From Asterella californica (lineage: Eukaryota; Streptophyta; Marchantiopsida; Marchantiales; Aytoniaceae), in NCBI GenBank assembly GCA_036924285.1, contig JAYKYS010000038.1, positions 248,001 through 312,000 of the forward strand: a stretch of 64,000 bases of DNA. Reading direction: 5' to 3'. Below are positions 47,675 through 58,531 of the stretch, piece by piece (the stretch's first letter is position 1; each line of letters opens with the position of its first letter). The translations under genes were made by a program, and so were the position numbers. A model generated the notes under the pieces. The model did no database searches, was not told where the DNA came from, and was given only the letters and a program-made list of their open reading frames with translations.

Positions 47675-50600
47675 ATGATGGAGTCCCTGGAGGTAGCATC
47701 GCTAAGGCGGCACCGATTAGTAACGACGCGGTCGTCCTCGTCCTCGTCCTTCCACTCCTTCACACAATTTCGCACCTACCTGCTCCTACTCCTGATGCTC
47801 ACACTCGCACCGTCATCCCTCCTCCTCGTGACAAGTCAATACCTCTCTCTCTTCGACGTCCAAGTCTACGCTTCTCGAGTTGGCTCTTCACCAACCCAAC
47901 CCTACGAATCTATCGGATTGTTCTCACTCTCCTCATCCGAAGGTACACTATCTTCGTATGAGGGACAGATCGATGTGACTGTGACACGAATTTATATTAA
48001 TATCGAATTTGCTGATACTTATAATAGCGCAACAAATTGGGTCAGAGTACAACCGACAGGCGATTATCTCACATCAGGTGTGACAACTGAAATTCCACTC
48101 ACAATGTCAAGTGGGACAAATAAGTTCTACTTAGAATCACCTGAATTCTACGACAGGATCTCCGGCTTATTCGAAGTCGACATACAGAGAGGAGGTTGGG
48201 TCTTACAAATATGGTCACAGGCTGCTACACAACAACTGACACACTGTATACCAGGTCAATCCTATCTGCTACGAATATTTCCGTCATCATCAGGAAGCAC
48301 ACAATTATCAAATCCCGCACAACTACAGGATTCAGATCGAGATTATGATGTTGTTGTGACATCAGGAAAGTTGAGCTCTTCCAATATCACTTTCTTCCGT
48401 TCGCCAGGTGCTGCTGATTCCTGGATCTACTTCACACCTGATTGGACATCACAATCCGATATGGTGTTAATTACATTCACACTAAACTTCACACGTGTTC
48501 CAATACAATCTAATACGGATTTTGATGATCGTAATTATGGAGATCCACCAGGGTTTCAGATTCCGATTGTACCGAATTCGGCATGTGCTGGGGATGATGG
48601 TCATATCTTACTTGATTCACAATACTATTTATCTGTCCAGACAGGAGAAGGAATTCAAATTCAGAATCAAGATATTACAGCATGTTATTGGCATCGTCCT
48701 ACCCTCTTCTCAGGTGAGAATCAAGTCTGGCTTGCTTTAGGTGATGCATCAGATGATATGCAGATGGGTGTGTATGGTGGAAAAGATACAGGCACATATC
48801 TCGGTTCACCTTTTATAAAGATTCCTTCAGTGAATAATGTATCGAGTATGTATACACCATATGATAGCTCGAATACTATGCTGAATTTAGATCAATGGAG
48901 CCATGTTTGTCATGTTTACACACGTGCTAAGGCAGGTGGTGGTCGTAATGGTGCTCTTGGACGTAATGCTACACTCCAAATCTATCTTAATGGAATAGCA
49001 GCAAATCAACCAACCACGTTCTCACCAGATTGGAATCCTCTTTCTTATGGATATTTTCCAGTTACAATTGGTGCACGTGCTGATGGTACCTCACCTGCAT
49101 ACGGTGCATTCGATGAGTTGAATATCTTCTCTTCTCCTCTCACTGCATTACAAATTCATGTTGGTTATACGTATGGCTCAGTGAAATGGAATAGTCAATA
49201 CTTCTCGAATCAACAGATTGAGACACGATTCTCAGAAGGAACTGGAAGATCTATCGGTATGTCACAAGGTGGAATGAGTTGGAGTATCAATGGATTGGGT
49301 GATCCGATTTGGTCAGCTGCACAGGATCCGATTTGTACAGCCATGCAACCTGCACCGGGAACATTGAATAAGCTGTCTGGACGAGATTGTATACAACCAC
49401 TCTCTACAGTCAGTGGAATTGGTTTATCAGAAATACAAGATGGTCAACTTCAAGTTGGATTGAATGATGATACATCCTTAGGAGGTGGAGTATGGATTGG
49501 ATTAAACAATAGTGGCTCTGATTTCTCACGGCCGGATAAGCAGGATAGTTGGCTCGTATGTGTATGGGTGAAAAGAAATGCAAATTATGGTACGAACAAA
49601 CAACAGACGATATGGTCGTGGGGAAGTCAGAATCATGGTGGTGATGGATTAGCTTCTCTCTCCTTCTTAGGTGATAATATTAAACTATCATACGGCAAGA
49701 GTCGTACAGATGATTCACTCACACCATTACCAGCTTCCTTCAAGGCTGGATTATACTTGACAACATCAGATGATGTCGGTTTATGGGTACACTGGTGTGT
49801 TCGTAGCATACCTTTCAATTCTGACTTCTCCACACTCGCTCCAACACGTCATATCTTGAGAAATGGACAATGGTTTCATACTGATATCCTCCCGACGAAT
49901 TTTCAGTATGAGATTAAAAATGTTGTGCAAGTCACGGATAATGTGTTTACGATTGGAGGAATGCCTTTTCAAGCAAATCCTCTACCATTAGATGGGACGT
50001 TAGATGAGTTGCGTATTTATTATAGTGATATTCTTTCATTTGATAACATCTATTCGAACTTTTTGAGCGATTCATGGTCTTGTGAAGGGGAAGGTGCATG
50101 TGTTGTTCATGTACCATTTAGTGATCTTACAAAAGGTACAGATCCAATCACTGGTTATCTAGATGGAAATCCTGGGTTTGGAACATGGACTATCTTAGTT
50201 GGGAATAGTTCAAACAGCTTGACGAATGGAACGCAGTTGACGTGTATTAAGTATGGCACGGCAGTAGGAGATGATGACTCACAGATGGGTGACTCGACAC
50301 AGCCGTATGTACATCAGTATCTCGGATTACATCAATACGGTACAACGAATACTGATTATATTGCGACATCAAAAGAGCTGGGTGAAGCATTAACATTAGC
50401 GACACATACGTACACATTTAAGAATCGTGATTTTTCGTTTTGTTATTGGGTGAAACGTACAACTGCATCATTTGATACAGCTGTTACAGGAGGTATCTCA
50501 TATGATCTCAGTATTGGAACAACAATTGGTGGTACTTCAACTATGATGTGGAGTGGTCAAATGACAGCAGCAAGTAGTGGTACAACATATTATCAATTTG

Positions 50601-53600
50601 CATTCAATTCGGATTCATTGACTGTACCTGCATCAACAGTACATAGTAATCTTGATACAAAGAGATGGATACAAGTATGTGGTACATATGCATCGAAGAC
50701 TATACATACGACAGCTATCAGAAAATTGTATCGTATGGGTATATTGATAGGACAAGATTCACCAACAACTGATTTGCAGAGTGATGCACCTATTACAGTC
50801 GGTTCACGTGCTGATGGTATATTTGGATTGAGTGGATTACACTATTACGATGAGATACGTATCTGGACTCGTACGATTACAACAGATGATATTGTATCAC
50901 ATTTGAATACACAAGCATACACTGGTACACATCCTTCTCCAGTCATGACTTTCTCATTTACATCAAGATCAGGTAAAGGTCCAACTGCCACACCGAATAA
51001 TGAAGTACTTCAATGCAGCACATCATGTCTATACAAATCGAAGACAGATGGTGGACAAGTTACAGTCAGTTTGAATGTTCCAAGTATGTGTCCACTCGGC
51101 ACGTATGCTGATGGTTCACTCATGCAAACAAGTCTTGCTTACAATCCTTCAAGTTCAACTACTTCTCCTATTGCAGCAGGAACAGGACAGTACTATGCCG
51201 AAACAACAGCAGATGAATTACAGCTGAGTGGTAATGTTTACACAGTTGCGATGTGGATTAAACGTACAGATATTAGTATGACATCCACTTTACTAACAAT
51301 CGGATGTAGTACAGCAGAGCATTCCTTCCGTTTCTCCTCCGAAACCGATATTCAATCTCCAACCTTCGGTTCATTCACCAACATGCAAGTCTATCTCTCA
51401 CAACCAACTGAGACATTACTTGGTTCGGTAGACAGGCAGAGTGGTGTCTGGCCCGGTTTAGGAGATTGGTCCCTCATCTTCATACAATTTCAAGGTTCCA
51501 TCCCTCTTTCTCAGAATGATCCAATCTTTATGATCGCAAAAGATCTTATCTCAACTGAACCTCAATTTATACGACATAGTGGTGCACAGTATACGGAGTG
51601 GGATATTGATTCATGTAAAGCATCGACTGGATTTAGAGTCACGATTGGAAGTGATACAACAGGAACGAATGGCTTTCCTGGATATATTGATGACTTTCGT
51701 CTATGGTCTCGTTATCTTACACAAACGGAAGTGAACTCAATACGACTAGGCACGAGTGAATTCGTACCACAGTATGATGGAATTGGATATCACACGAGTC
51801 AGACTGGTATGACGTATGGATTACAACTCTCATTCAATTTCGCTGAGCAATCCGGAGCGAATGCATACTCGCTGCATGATATGACATCATCAACAGGACC
51901 ACAATTTACGAGAATGACACAACCTGTGAATTCAGCCACTGAACCACAATGGTTCGGGAGCGGATTAACAACTTATCTCTCAGCAGGACATCAAAATATC
52001 TCACATCCACTTTATCCAACAACAATGCCACTCGCAGAGAATTCTATCACATGTCAAAAGACAACCTTGAGTGGTCGTCCATTCATGGTCATCTCGTCCG
52101 ATCTCAATCGTACTTCTGGTGTACTCGTCAAAGGTACCCCAGCTGTTGCGAGTATCAGATGGACACAGCAACTTGGGTTACAAGGCATCAGCGTGCACAT
52201 CGTCGCACCAACAGGCGTTACCGTCACACCATCTGTAATAACTTACTCGAAAGGTGAAGGTGGCTTCGATACTTCCTATCGTACACTGAAGACATTTACT
52301 ATCTCTGCCACAATCGCACAACAAGTCACACTCTCTTTCTTCCTCACTGGTCCTGAAGCCTTACGTTACAACAATCCTTCCTCCTCAGCCACTCTCAGTA
52401 CAATTCCATCCTATCAATTCACAGCGTATAATGATTTCTTTGATGTCGATGTTGGATGTTTTCAACTACATGACGATCCACCTGTAAAACGAATTCCATC
52501 TTTCTCGCCGGCTGATGGGAATGGATATGAAAATGTCCTGTTACTCTTCGATGGTCCGAAGTTTGATTATAACAATCCCGAGAGTGTTGTGAGAGCTGCT
52601 AGTACCTCGGCAGATCAGACCAATTCGTGTGCTGTGAGAGTAACGAGATGGAGGAATGCAGCGTCGATGCTACCGGTGAAAGTATGGATTGGAACGAATA
52701 CTACTACCATTGCATCATTCACCATGCAGTCCTCTCCAGATCAATACAATCTCACTGGTTTCTCTTCTACATATATCTGGTCAAACTATACACTCATGCC
52801 TATCTCTGATTCCATTCGCTTTAATGTTACATCCCCATACGATGGTACCTATCAATTCCGTCTCTCCCGCTATCTCCCACTAGAGGGATATTCACTCGAT
52901 ATCAATGTTCCATGGTCAGCTACCGCTGCTGTCTGGAATAACTTCACAATTTCTTATTCGAGTTATAGTCAAGATAAATTCACGTTGACTTTTAATTCTT
53001 CTACCAATCCGGGGTTAGTTATGGTACCATCTTCGATTACATTCTTAGGAAAACAAGGTGGTACTACACAAGTATTCAATATGTCTTTTACATTTCCTGC
53101 TACACATCCTGCAACGACATTGATTCAAGTTGATTATACATGCGCTGGATATGGGTGTGATTATTTAACAGCACCAGCATCTTCGATTCAATGGATGAAT
53201 TCTGCTGGACAAGAATCGGAAGTATTGACGATAGATATTGTTACACCAGGTAGCACTATTAATTACACAGCAACTGGATTGTATCAATATAATTTCACTG
53301 CCACAGGACAGCCCTTATTTGGTATCCTGAATTACATCACGAACGCCACATACACTATGTATTTATACTTAGACCAACCACTGGAAGCAATTTCCTGGCA
53401 GATGTTCGAAGATTCTCCTCCAAGTATCAGGGATCAACCGAATTTAGCACATACTATTGATATTCTCTATACGGGATCGATGAGTATTCCAGTGGCGCGA
53501 TTAGATTTCCCTGCTCCGAGTCATGCTGGGACACATATGCTGTACGTTCAACCATGGAAAGGGCCACCGAAGACATTCTTCTTCTCACTAACATTCGTTG

Positions 53601-56600
53601 GTGATTTAGCTCAAGTACAGTTCGTGTGTACGTCAACGATTGATTCAGGCATGGTCACGAAGTTCTTGAATCCACCTGGACAGAAGACGTTTGATATTCC
53701 ACTTGTTGTTGGACAATCTTCCTTTCTCACGAACGATATCGGTGCTTATGATAGTTGCGCATTGAAATTTTTACCCACATCAGTAGCAAGTGGAAGATTC
53801 GATGCTTATGCGATGAATATTGAGACACAGACGAAGACAGCCATTATAGGTGGATGGATTCCTTCTTCTCTTAACAATCGTACCTTCCTCTCACCTACTC
53901 CCCTCCCGATCAATCTCCTCACCACAAGACCAGCACCTTATCAAGATGTACGTATCTCTACACCGAATTCAGGTCTGTATGAGTTTGTGATCAGACCGAA
54001 TATGACGTCGATTGGTGAGATCTCGAGATTTGCTGCGACTTTGTATAGAGTAGATATGGATCCTGGTACGATCGCAACAACACCACTTACCTTGAAGACA
54101 GGACAATATTCTACTTCCTATGCATTTGATGTGAATGTAGCTGAGACGATTGCGGTCAAGTTATCAGCAATGAACTCTGCTGCGAATGTCAAGTATTGCT
54201 GGGTTGATGCAGCAGCTGGTTATACATATGGTACACCGAATAGTATTAGTCCACCTGATTCTCTTTACAATACTACAACTAATGCAGCAACTATCCTCAT
54301 CTCCTCCCTCGTCGAACTCACAACCTATCAACTCTGGGTTCAAGTCTCTTACACAAGTGATCTCGCGTATCAATCACAGTATTATATCGAAGTCACTACG
54401 AATCAGAATCTAGTCAAACAGACATGGTTGACGAAGATCGTGTTTCAGACGAATCCTGCTGGCGGCTCGACGACGAATCCGAATAATCCAAATCAAGGTA
54501 CGAACTCCAGTTCGAACACGAACTCTAGTTCAAGTGTACCAGCATCAACTTCTCCCGACACAGGCGTGACACTTCCTACGACAGAACAGAATACTACAAG
54601 TGCTACGAATGGAACTTCAAGTGGTGGGACGAGAGGGAGAAGTACTTTAGCAGATCTCACTGCACTATCGAACAAAGCTTCCAGTAGTCCTTCAATCACG
54701 CAAACAATCACACCAACACCGTATCAATACAACTATTCCGTCACATTCGATAGTAATACAACTTCACTCTCGTTCTACGTACAACAAGCAAACTCTGGTG
54801 CTACTCTGGAGTTCTCATTCGATACTACAACAGCGACGGGAACAAGCCAGCAACATTCACTCACGCAGAATGGTATTGTGATTGAGAATGTGAGTCCTGG
54901 TGCATCTTATATACTGGTCATCACTTCACGATACAGTACAGTCACAACAATCTATCGTATCACAATCAGCATCGATGCTGTTGTGTTCGTGCCATGTTCT
55001 GGTGATAACTCCTGTCTATACGGTGGTTCATGCCTAGCAGCAGACGGTTCACCTGCGACAACAACAGAAGGTTCGTGTGTATGTAAAGAGAGATTCTCAG
55101 GACCGAGATGTCAATTGGGTGTATTATATTGTCTGGATAATTGTATCATACCTGCTGCACCGAGTAATACTTCAGCTGTGGTGTACTCGAATATCTCGTT
55201 GATTGTGATCGGAGCTGATGGATTGAGTGATATTCAAGTCGGTGATTATCTTATTCCCTCCTCACAATTCACTGTTGAATCCCTCCCCTTATCTGATTCA
55301 CGTGTGCAACTTGCATTAAGTCAGACAAGTAAGAATTGGGATGCGAGTGTTACTCAGTTACAATCATACTCACTTGTTACTGTAGCAGTGGAGACTTCGA
55401 AAGTCGTGACGCAGGTTGTGGATGTACCTCCCACGATGAGTAGCAGTAGTAGCAGTAGTTCGACTGGAACTGATATCAACACGCTTTCATCATCTTCTTC
55501 AACTGCGATGGATACGAATGGTACTTCCTCATCGTCCTCATCCTCATCATCCTCATCAACCGCTGACTCGTCCTCAAGCATCTCCTCTTCTACTGGCTCT
55601 GATTCGAGCTCCTCTTCCTCATCAACTGCCTCACGTCGTCTCCTGAGTTCCTCATCTTACTTCCTCGATCCTCACACCTCCCTCTACTCCCCCATCCTCT
55701 TCGACACCACCGACACCACGACGACATCCAACGGGCATCACATCACACTCACATTCGATTCTCGTTTCGATTACGTCTCACGCAGCGTGTCTTATACCGA
55801 TCTCGCTTATCAATCTGCTTACGCAACATGTAACACAGGTGGTCCGGATTCCTGGAAACCTGATCCGAATGATGGTTCGAAATGTTTGCCTTGTCCAGTA
55901 GGTGGTACATGTATCGGTGGTGGAATTGTTTATCCGGATGCAGGATATTGGAGTCCGAATGAGAAAACACCACCTACATCATGTGTACTTGGTCAGGATC
56001 AATGTCCTGGTGTGAATGAAGCTACTCTTGCTAGAACACAGAATGGCTCTGTGAATACGCAGATCTGTGGTGATTCGTATCAAGGCGTGGTGTGTACGAG
56101 ATGTGAACCGAATCATTATCAATCAGGTTCACAATGTTTTCCATGTGCTGATGCTGTGAGTGAACAAGCACAGCTAGCTGGTTTATTGATCTTAGGTGTT
56201 GCTGTGATGTCATCATTATCATTCGCTGTCGCATTCGCTTCGTCACAAGCACTTGCACTCATTGTCGTGATGTTTGTACTCCTCCAACAAGCAATTGCTG
56301 TCGGTAAGGATTCATCAGCATCATGGCCTTCACGATTTAAGTCATTGAGTGATATGTTTAATGCACTAGGTATTGTCAACTTTGATCTCACTTTCATGAA
56401 ACCTGGTTGTATTGCACCGACTTATTCGTTTATTTCAACATATTATGGTACATTACTATTCGCACTCATTGCATTCTTGATGTTCATGTTATCATGTCTC
56501 ATTCGTCGACAACTCAAGTTCTTCTGGAATAAGGCACAATACCTCCTCGAGAAACGTGAGCAATATAAGCAGAATGATATCTCACTGAAAGCGAAAGAGA

Positions 56601-58531
56601 AGACACAAGCACAAGTCGAGAAGGAGAATGAACAGTGGGAGAGGAGACAACTGACTCGTCGTACACTAGAACATCAAGCAATTCGTATCGAATTCAAACG
56701 ACGTCTCATTCATGCTACAATGATTCTAGGATCATTGTTCTACTTGAAGATTAGTACATTGAATGTGAATGGATTACTCTGTACTTTCGTTCCACGTACA
56801 ACTGATCTCGATGTCAGCGATAACGAAGCTTCTCTCGCCACATATCTTCGTGTGTTACGAAATGATGCTACAATCGAATGTTGGGTCGGTTCGCATCTTA
56901 TTACAAGTATTGTTATCTCCTTCTTACTCGCATTATTTACATTCGGTTTCCCGATTGGATGTTGTATTGTATTGACGAGAGCATTCGCACCTATTATTTT
57001 GAGGAATACGAAAAGTGGTAATACATATATGAAACGATTCTTCACTTTCTTAGGATTTACAAAGAGTTCAGGCACAGTACCGAATCAGAGTGGTGGTCTC
57101 GCTGTTACATCAGCTACTTCCGTTGTAAGACTTGCATCAATGCATCGTATGGCTTCCTTACATCGCGCAGCTTCGTTAGAAGAAGACTATCTACAACGTC
57201 GTATCGATAGTGAACTTCGTCAAGCTGAAGAAGAGTTAGGTCGTAAACTAACAATGCAAGAAATGAAAGATATCAGTGAAGATACGAAATTGAATGAAGA
57301 ACATTCAGCATTACATTTAGTACATATGGAATTGTTTGGATATTTATTTAGAGGTTTGAAAGATGAAAGATATTTCTTTAGATTAATTGCATTTCCGATA
57401 TCGTTCTCGTTTGCTTTAGTACTCATCTTCATCAACGATTTACTCTTACGTACATTCATGCTTGGTTTACTGAATTGTGTCAACGCAGCAGCTAACTCCT
57501 GGCTCATTCCTTTCATTGCATGGCAAGATAATATGTTAGGATGTGGCTTACCTCTTGCATCAGTGTATTATACGATTGGTGTACTTTCACTTGTCGAAGG
57601 AACAGGGAGCAAATGGTATATGCTCATCCTCTTCTTCATCGCAATCGCAATCACAGCACAGTTCTTCTTTCAAGTGATTACGAAGCGTCCAAAACGTGTG
57701 GATGATCTCAAAGGCAAGAGAGCATTAGAGATGACACGTACACATACGATTACAGAGAAAGAAGATACTGGTGTCGAGCTCGCCACACTAGATGAAACGA
57801 ATAAGAAAAGGAAGGATCCAATCATTCCGAAAGGTTTACATGATTTTCGTGTTGGTTCGACAGATAATCTTGATGATGATGACGATGATATGGATGATCA
57901 TGATGGTCGTTTTACAGGAATGTTATCAGTCTCCTCACCATCCGAACAAGAACCAATTGACGTACCTATTGTGAGGCTACATATGACTGATGCATCAACA
58001 GGAATGGAAGATGGTGAACTTCCTGGTGTGGAAGATGATGGTGTTGATCAATTACCACCGATGAGAGTACAACCTATTATACACACTAATCCATTTCCTT
58101 CTGAACATGATACATCACTTGAGGAGAGATATGCTGCGAAACAGACAACGGGAAGGAGATCACGCCGCTCCACTGGTGCATCACACAGATCGAACAAGGC
58201 AAGTCGTGTACCGTCACCACATCGTGTTGCTTCTCCATCAGTGGGTGAGGATCAACTAACGAGTATCAATCTTGCAGGTGGTTACTCTCAACCTGTATTC
58301 AAATCCGCACCGAGCTCGAGTCCCTCTGCTGCATCAGCTTCAACCTCCTCACCAGCATCTCCTTCTGTCACTGCAAATCAGCGTGCTCTCGCGTCAAAAC
58401 CACGTAAAGCACGTCCTGTCCAGCTAGGCAACAGGAATTCAGCAGCGGCACCTGAATCAGCACGATCGTGTCTCGATTTGTGTATTGGTACGGCACCGAG
58501 AGATATGAAACCAGCAAGTAATAAGAAATAA
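47675..58531 (+). CDS. Giant LamG/EGF polytopic membrane protein, paralogue B (3618 residues, intronless)
   Basis: A single open frame from tandem ATGs at 47675. A basic, Ser-rich leader precedes the hydrophobic signal YLLLLLMLTLAPSSLLLVTSQ. Domain order matches paralogue A throughout: LamG modules within the first ~1330 residues, a beta-rich N-glycosylated region, an EGF module at about 2440-2478 (CVCKERFSGPRC), a polyserine stretch near 2590-2655, a Cys-rich module at about 2722-2825, eight to nine hydrophobic helices from 2829 to 3342, and a cytoplasmic tail with a DDDDDMDD run and basic Ser-rich end. Identity to A is patchy: about 1 kb identical at 50276..51272, near-identical DNA across the first membrane helices, much lower in the beta-rich part. 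The tails share the end motif SCLDLCIGT, suggesting a conserved intracellular partner. Function is inferred from architecture only. Confidence 0.92.
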   Translation: MMESLEVASLRRHRLVTTRSSSSSSFHSFTQFRTYLLLLLMLTLAPSSLLLVTSQYLSLFDVQVYASRVGSSPTQPYESIGLFSLSSSEGTLSSYEGQIDVTVTRIYINIEFADTYNSATNWVRVQPTGDYLTSGVTTEIPLTMSSGTNKFYLESPEFYDRISGLFEVDIQRGGWVLQIWSQAATQQLTHCIPGQSYLLRIFPSSSGSTQLSNPAQLQDSDRDYDVVVTSGKLSSSNITFFRSPGAADSWIYFTPDWTSQSDMVLITFTLNFTRVPIQSNTDFDDRNYGDPPGFQIPIVPNSACAGDDGHILLDSQYYLSVQTGEGIQIQNQDITACYWHRPTLFSGENQVWLALGDASDDMQMGVYGGKDTGTYLGSPFIKIPSVNNVSSMYTPYDSSNTMLNLDQWSHVCHVYTRAKAGGGRNGALGRNATLQIYLNGIAANQPTTFSPDWNPLSYGYFPVTIGARADGTSPAYGAFDELNIFSSPLTALQIHVGYTYGSVKWNSQYFSNQQIETRFSEGTGRSIGMSQGGMSWSINGLGDPIWSAAQDPICTAMQPAPGTLNKLSGRDCIQPLSTVSGIGLSEIQDGQLQVGLNDDTSLGGGVWIGLNNSGSDFSRPDKQDSWLVCVWVKRNANYGTNKQQTIWSWGSQNHGGDGLASLSFLGDNIKLSYGKSRTDDSLTPLPASFKAGLYLTTSDDVGLWVHWCVRSIPFNSDFSTLAPTRHILRNGQWFHTDILPTNFQYEIKNVVQVTDNVFTIGGMPFQANPLPLDGTLDELRIYYSDILSFDNIYSNFLSDSWSCEGEGACVVHVPFSDLTKGTDPITGYLDGNPGFGTWTILVGNSSNSLTNGTQLTCIKYGTAVGDDDSQMGDSTQPYVHQYLGLHQYGTTNTDYIATSKELGEALTLATHTYTFKNRDFSFCYWVKRTTASFDTAVTGGISYDLSIGTTIGGTSTMMWSGQMTAASSGTTYYQFAFNSDSLTVPASTVHSNLDTKRWIQVCGTYASKTIHTTAIRKLYRMGILIGQDSPTTDLQSDAPITVGSRADGIFGLSGLHYYDEIRIWTRTITTDDIVSHLNTQAYTGTHPSPVMTFSFTSRSGKGPTATPNNEVLQCSTSCLYKSKTDGGQVTVSLNVPSMCPLGTYADGSLMQTSLAYNPSSSTTSPIAAGTGQYYAETTADELQLSGNVYTVAMWIKRTDISMTSTLLTIGCSTAEHSFRFSSETDIQSPTFGSFTNMQVYLSQPTETLLGSVDRQSGVWPGLGDWSLIFIQFQGSIPLSQNDPIFMIAKDLISTEPQFIRHSGAQYTEWDIDSCKASTGFRVTIGSDTTGTNGFPGYIDDFRLWSRYLTQTEVNSIRLGTSEFVPQYDGIGYHTSQTGMTYGLQLSFNFAEQSGANAYSLHDMTSSTGPQFTRMTQPVNSATEPQWFGSGLTTYLSAGHQNISHPLYPTTMPLAENSITCQKTTLSGRPFMVISSDLNRTSGVLVKGTPAVASIRWTQQLGLQGISVHIVAPTGVTVTPSVITYSKGEGGFDTSYRTLKTFTISATIAQQVTLSFFLTGPEALRYNNPSSSATLSTIPSYQFTAYNDFFDVDVGCFQLHDDPPVKRIPSFSPADGNGYENVLLLFDGPKFDYNNPESVVRAASTSADQTNSCAVRVTRWRNAASMLPVKVWIGTNTTTIASFTMQSSPDQYNLTGFSSTYIWSNYTLMPISDSIRFNVTSPYDGTYQFRLSRYLPLEGYSLDINVPWSATAAVWNNFTISYSSYSQDKFTLTFNSSTNPGLVMVPSSITFLGKQGGTTQVFNMSFTFPATHPATTLIQVDYTCAGYGCDYLTAPASSIQWMNSAGQESEVLTIDIVTPGSTINYTATGLYQYNFTATGQPLFGILNYITNATYTMYLYLDQPLEAISWQMFEDSPPSIRDQPNLAHTIDILYTGSMSIPVARLDFPAPSHAGTHMLYVQPWKGPPKTFFFSLTFVGDLAQVQFVCTSTIDSGMVTKFLNPPGQKTFDIPLVVGQSSFLTNDIGAYDSCALKFLPTSVASGRFDAYAMNIETQTKTAIIGGWIPSSLNNRTFLSPTPLPINLLTTRPAPYQDVRISTPNSGLYEFVIRPNMTSIGEISRFAATLYRVDMDPGTIATTPLTLKTGQYSTSYAFDVNVAETIAVKLSAMNSAANVKYCWVDAAAGYTYGTPNSISPPDSLYNTTTNAATILISSLVELTTYQLWVQVSYTSDLAYQSQYYIEVTTNQNLVKQTWLTKIVFQTNPAGGSTTNPNNPNQGTNSSSNTNSSSSVPASTSPDTGVTLPTTEQNTTSATNGTSSGGTRGRSTLADLTALSNKASSSPSITQTITPTPYQYNYSVTFDSNTTSLSFYVQQANSGATLEFSFDTTTATGTSQQHSLTQNGIVIENVSPGASYILVITSRYSTVTTIYRITISIDAVVFVPCSGDNSCLYGGSCLAADGSPATTTEGSCVCKERFSGPRCQLGVLYCLDNCIIPAAPSNTSAVVYSNISLIVIGADGLSDIQVGDYLIPSSQFTVESLPLSDSRVQLALSQTSKNWDASVTQLQSYSLVTVAVETSKVVTQVVDVPPTMSSSSSSSSTGTDINTLSSSSSTAMDTNGTSSSSSSSSSSSTADSSSSISSSTGSDSSSSSSSTASRRLLSSSSYFLDPHTSLYSPILFDTTDTTTTSNGHHITLTFDSRFDYVSRSVSYTDLAYQSAYATCNTGGPDSWKPDPNDGSKCLPCPVGGTCIGGGIVYPDAGYWSPNEKTPPTSCVLGQDQCPGVNEATLARTQNGSVNTQICGDSYQGVVCTRCEPNHYQSGSQCFPCADAVSEQAQLAGLLILGVAVMSSLSFAVAFASSQALALIVVMFVLLQQAIAVGKDSSASWPSRFKSLSDMFNALGIVNFDLTFMKPGCIAPTYSFISTYYGTLLFALIAFLMFMLSCLIRRQLKFFWNKAQYLLEKREQYKQNDISLKAKEKTQAQVEKENEQWERRQLTRRTLEHQAIRIEFKRRLIHATMILGSLFYLKISTLNVNGLLCTFVPRTTDLDVSDNEASLATYLRVLRNDATIECWVGSHLITSIVISFLLALFTFGFPIGCCIVLTRAFAPIILRNTKSGNTYMKRFFTFLGFTKSSGTVPNQSGGLAVTSATSVVRLASMHRMASLHRAASLEEDYLQRRIDSELRQAEEELGRKLTMQEMKDISEDTKLNEEHSALHLVHMELFGYLFRGLKDERYFFRLIAFPISFSFALVLIFINDLLLRTFMLGLLNCVNAAANSWLIPFIAWQDNMLGCGLPLASVYYTIGVLSLVEGTGSKWYMLILFFIAIAITAQFFFQVITKRPKRVDDLKGKRALEMTRTHTITEKEDTGVELATLDETNKKRKDPIIPKGLHDFRVGSTDNLDDDDDDMDDHDGRFTGMLSVSSPSEQEPIDVPIVRLHMTDASTGMEDGELPGVEDDGVDQLPPMRVQPIIHTNPFPSEHDTSLEERYAAKQTTGRRSRRSTGASHRSNKASRVPSPHRVASPSVGEDQLTSINLAGGYSQPVFKSAPSSSPSAASASTSSPASPSVTANQRALASKPRKARPVQLGNRNSAAAPESARSCLDLCIGTAPRDMKPASNKK
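50276..51272 (+). repeat. Tract apparently identical to part of paralogue A (inverted copy)
   Basis: Counterpart of 32832..33827. Compared segments at both ends and in the middle match, including silent sites. The first differences appear just after position 51255 and before 50276. Confidence 0.85.
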
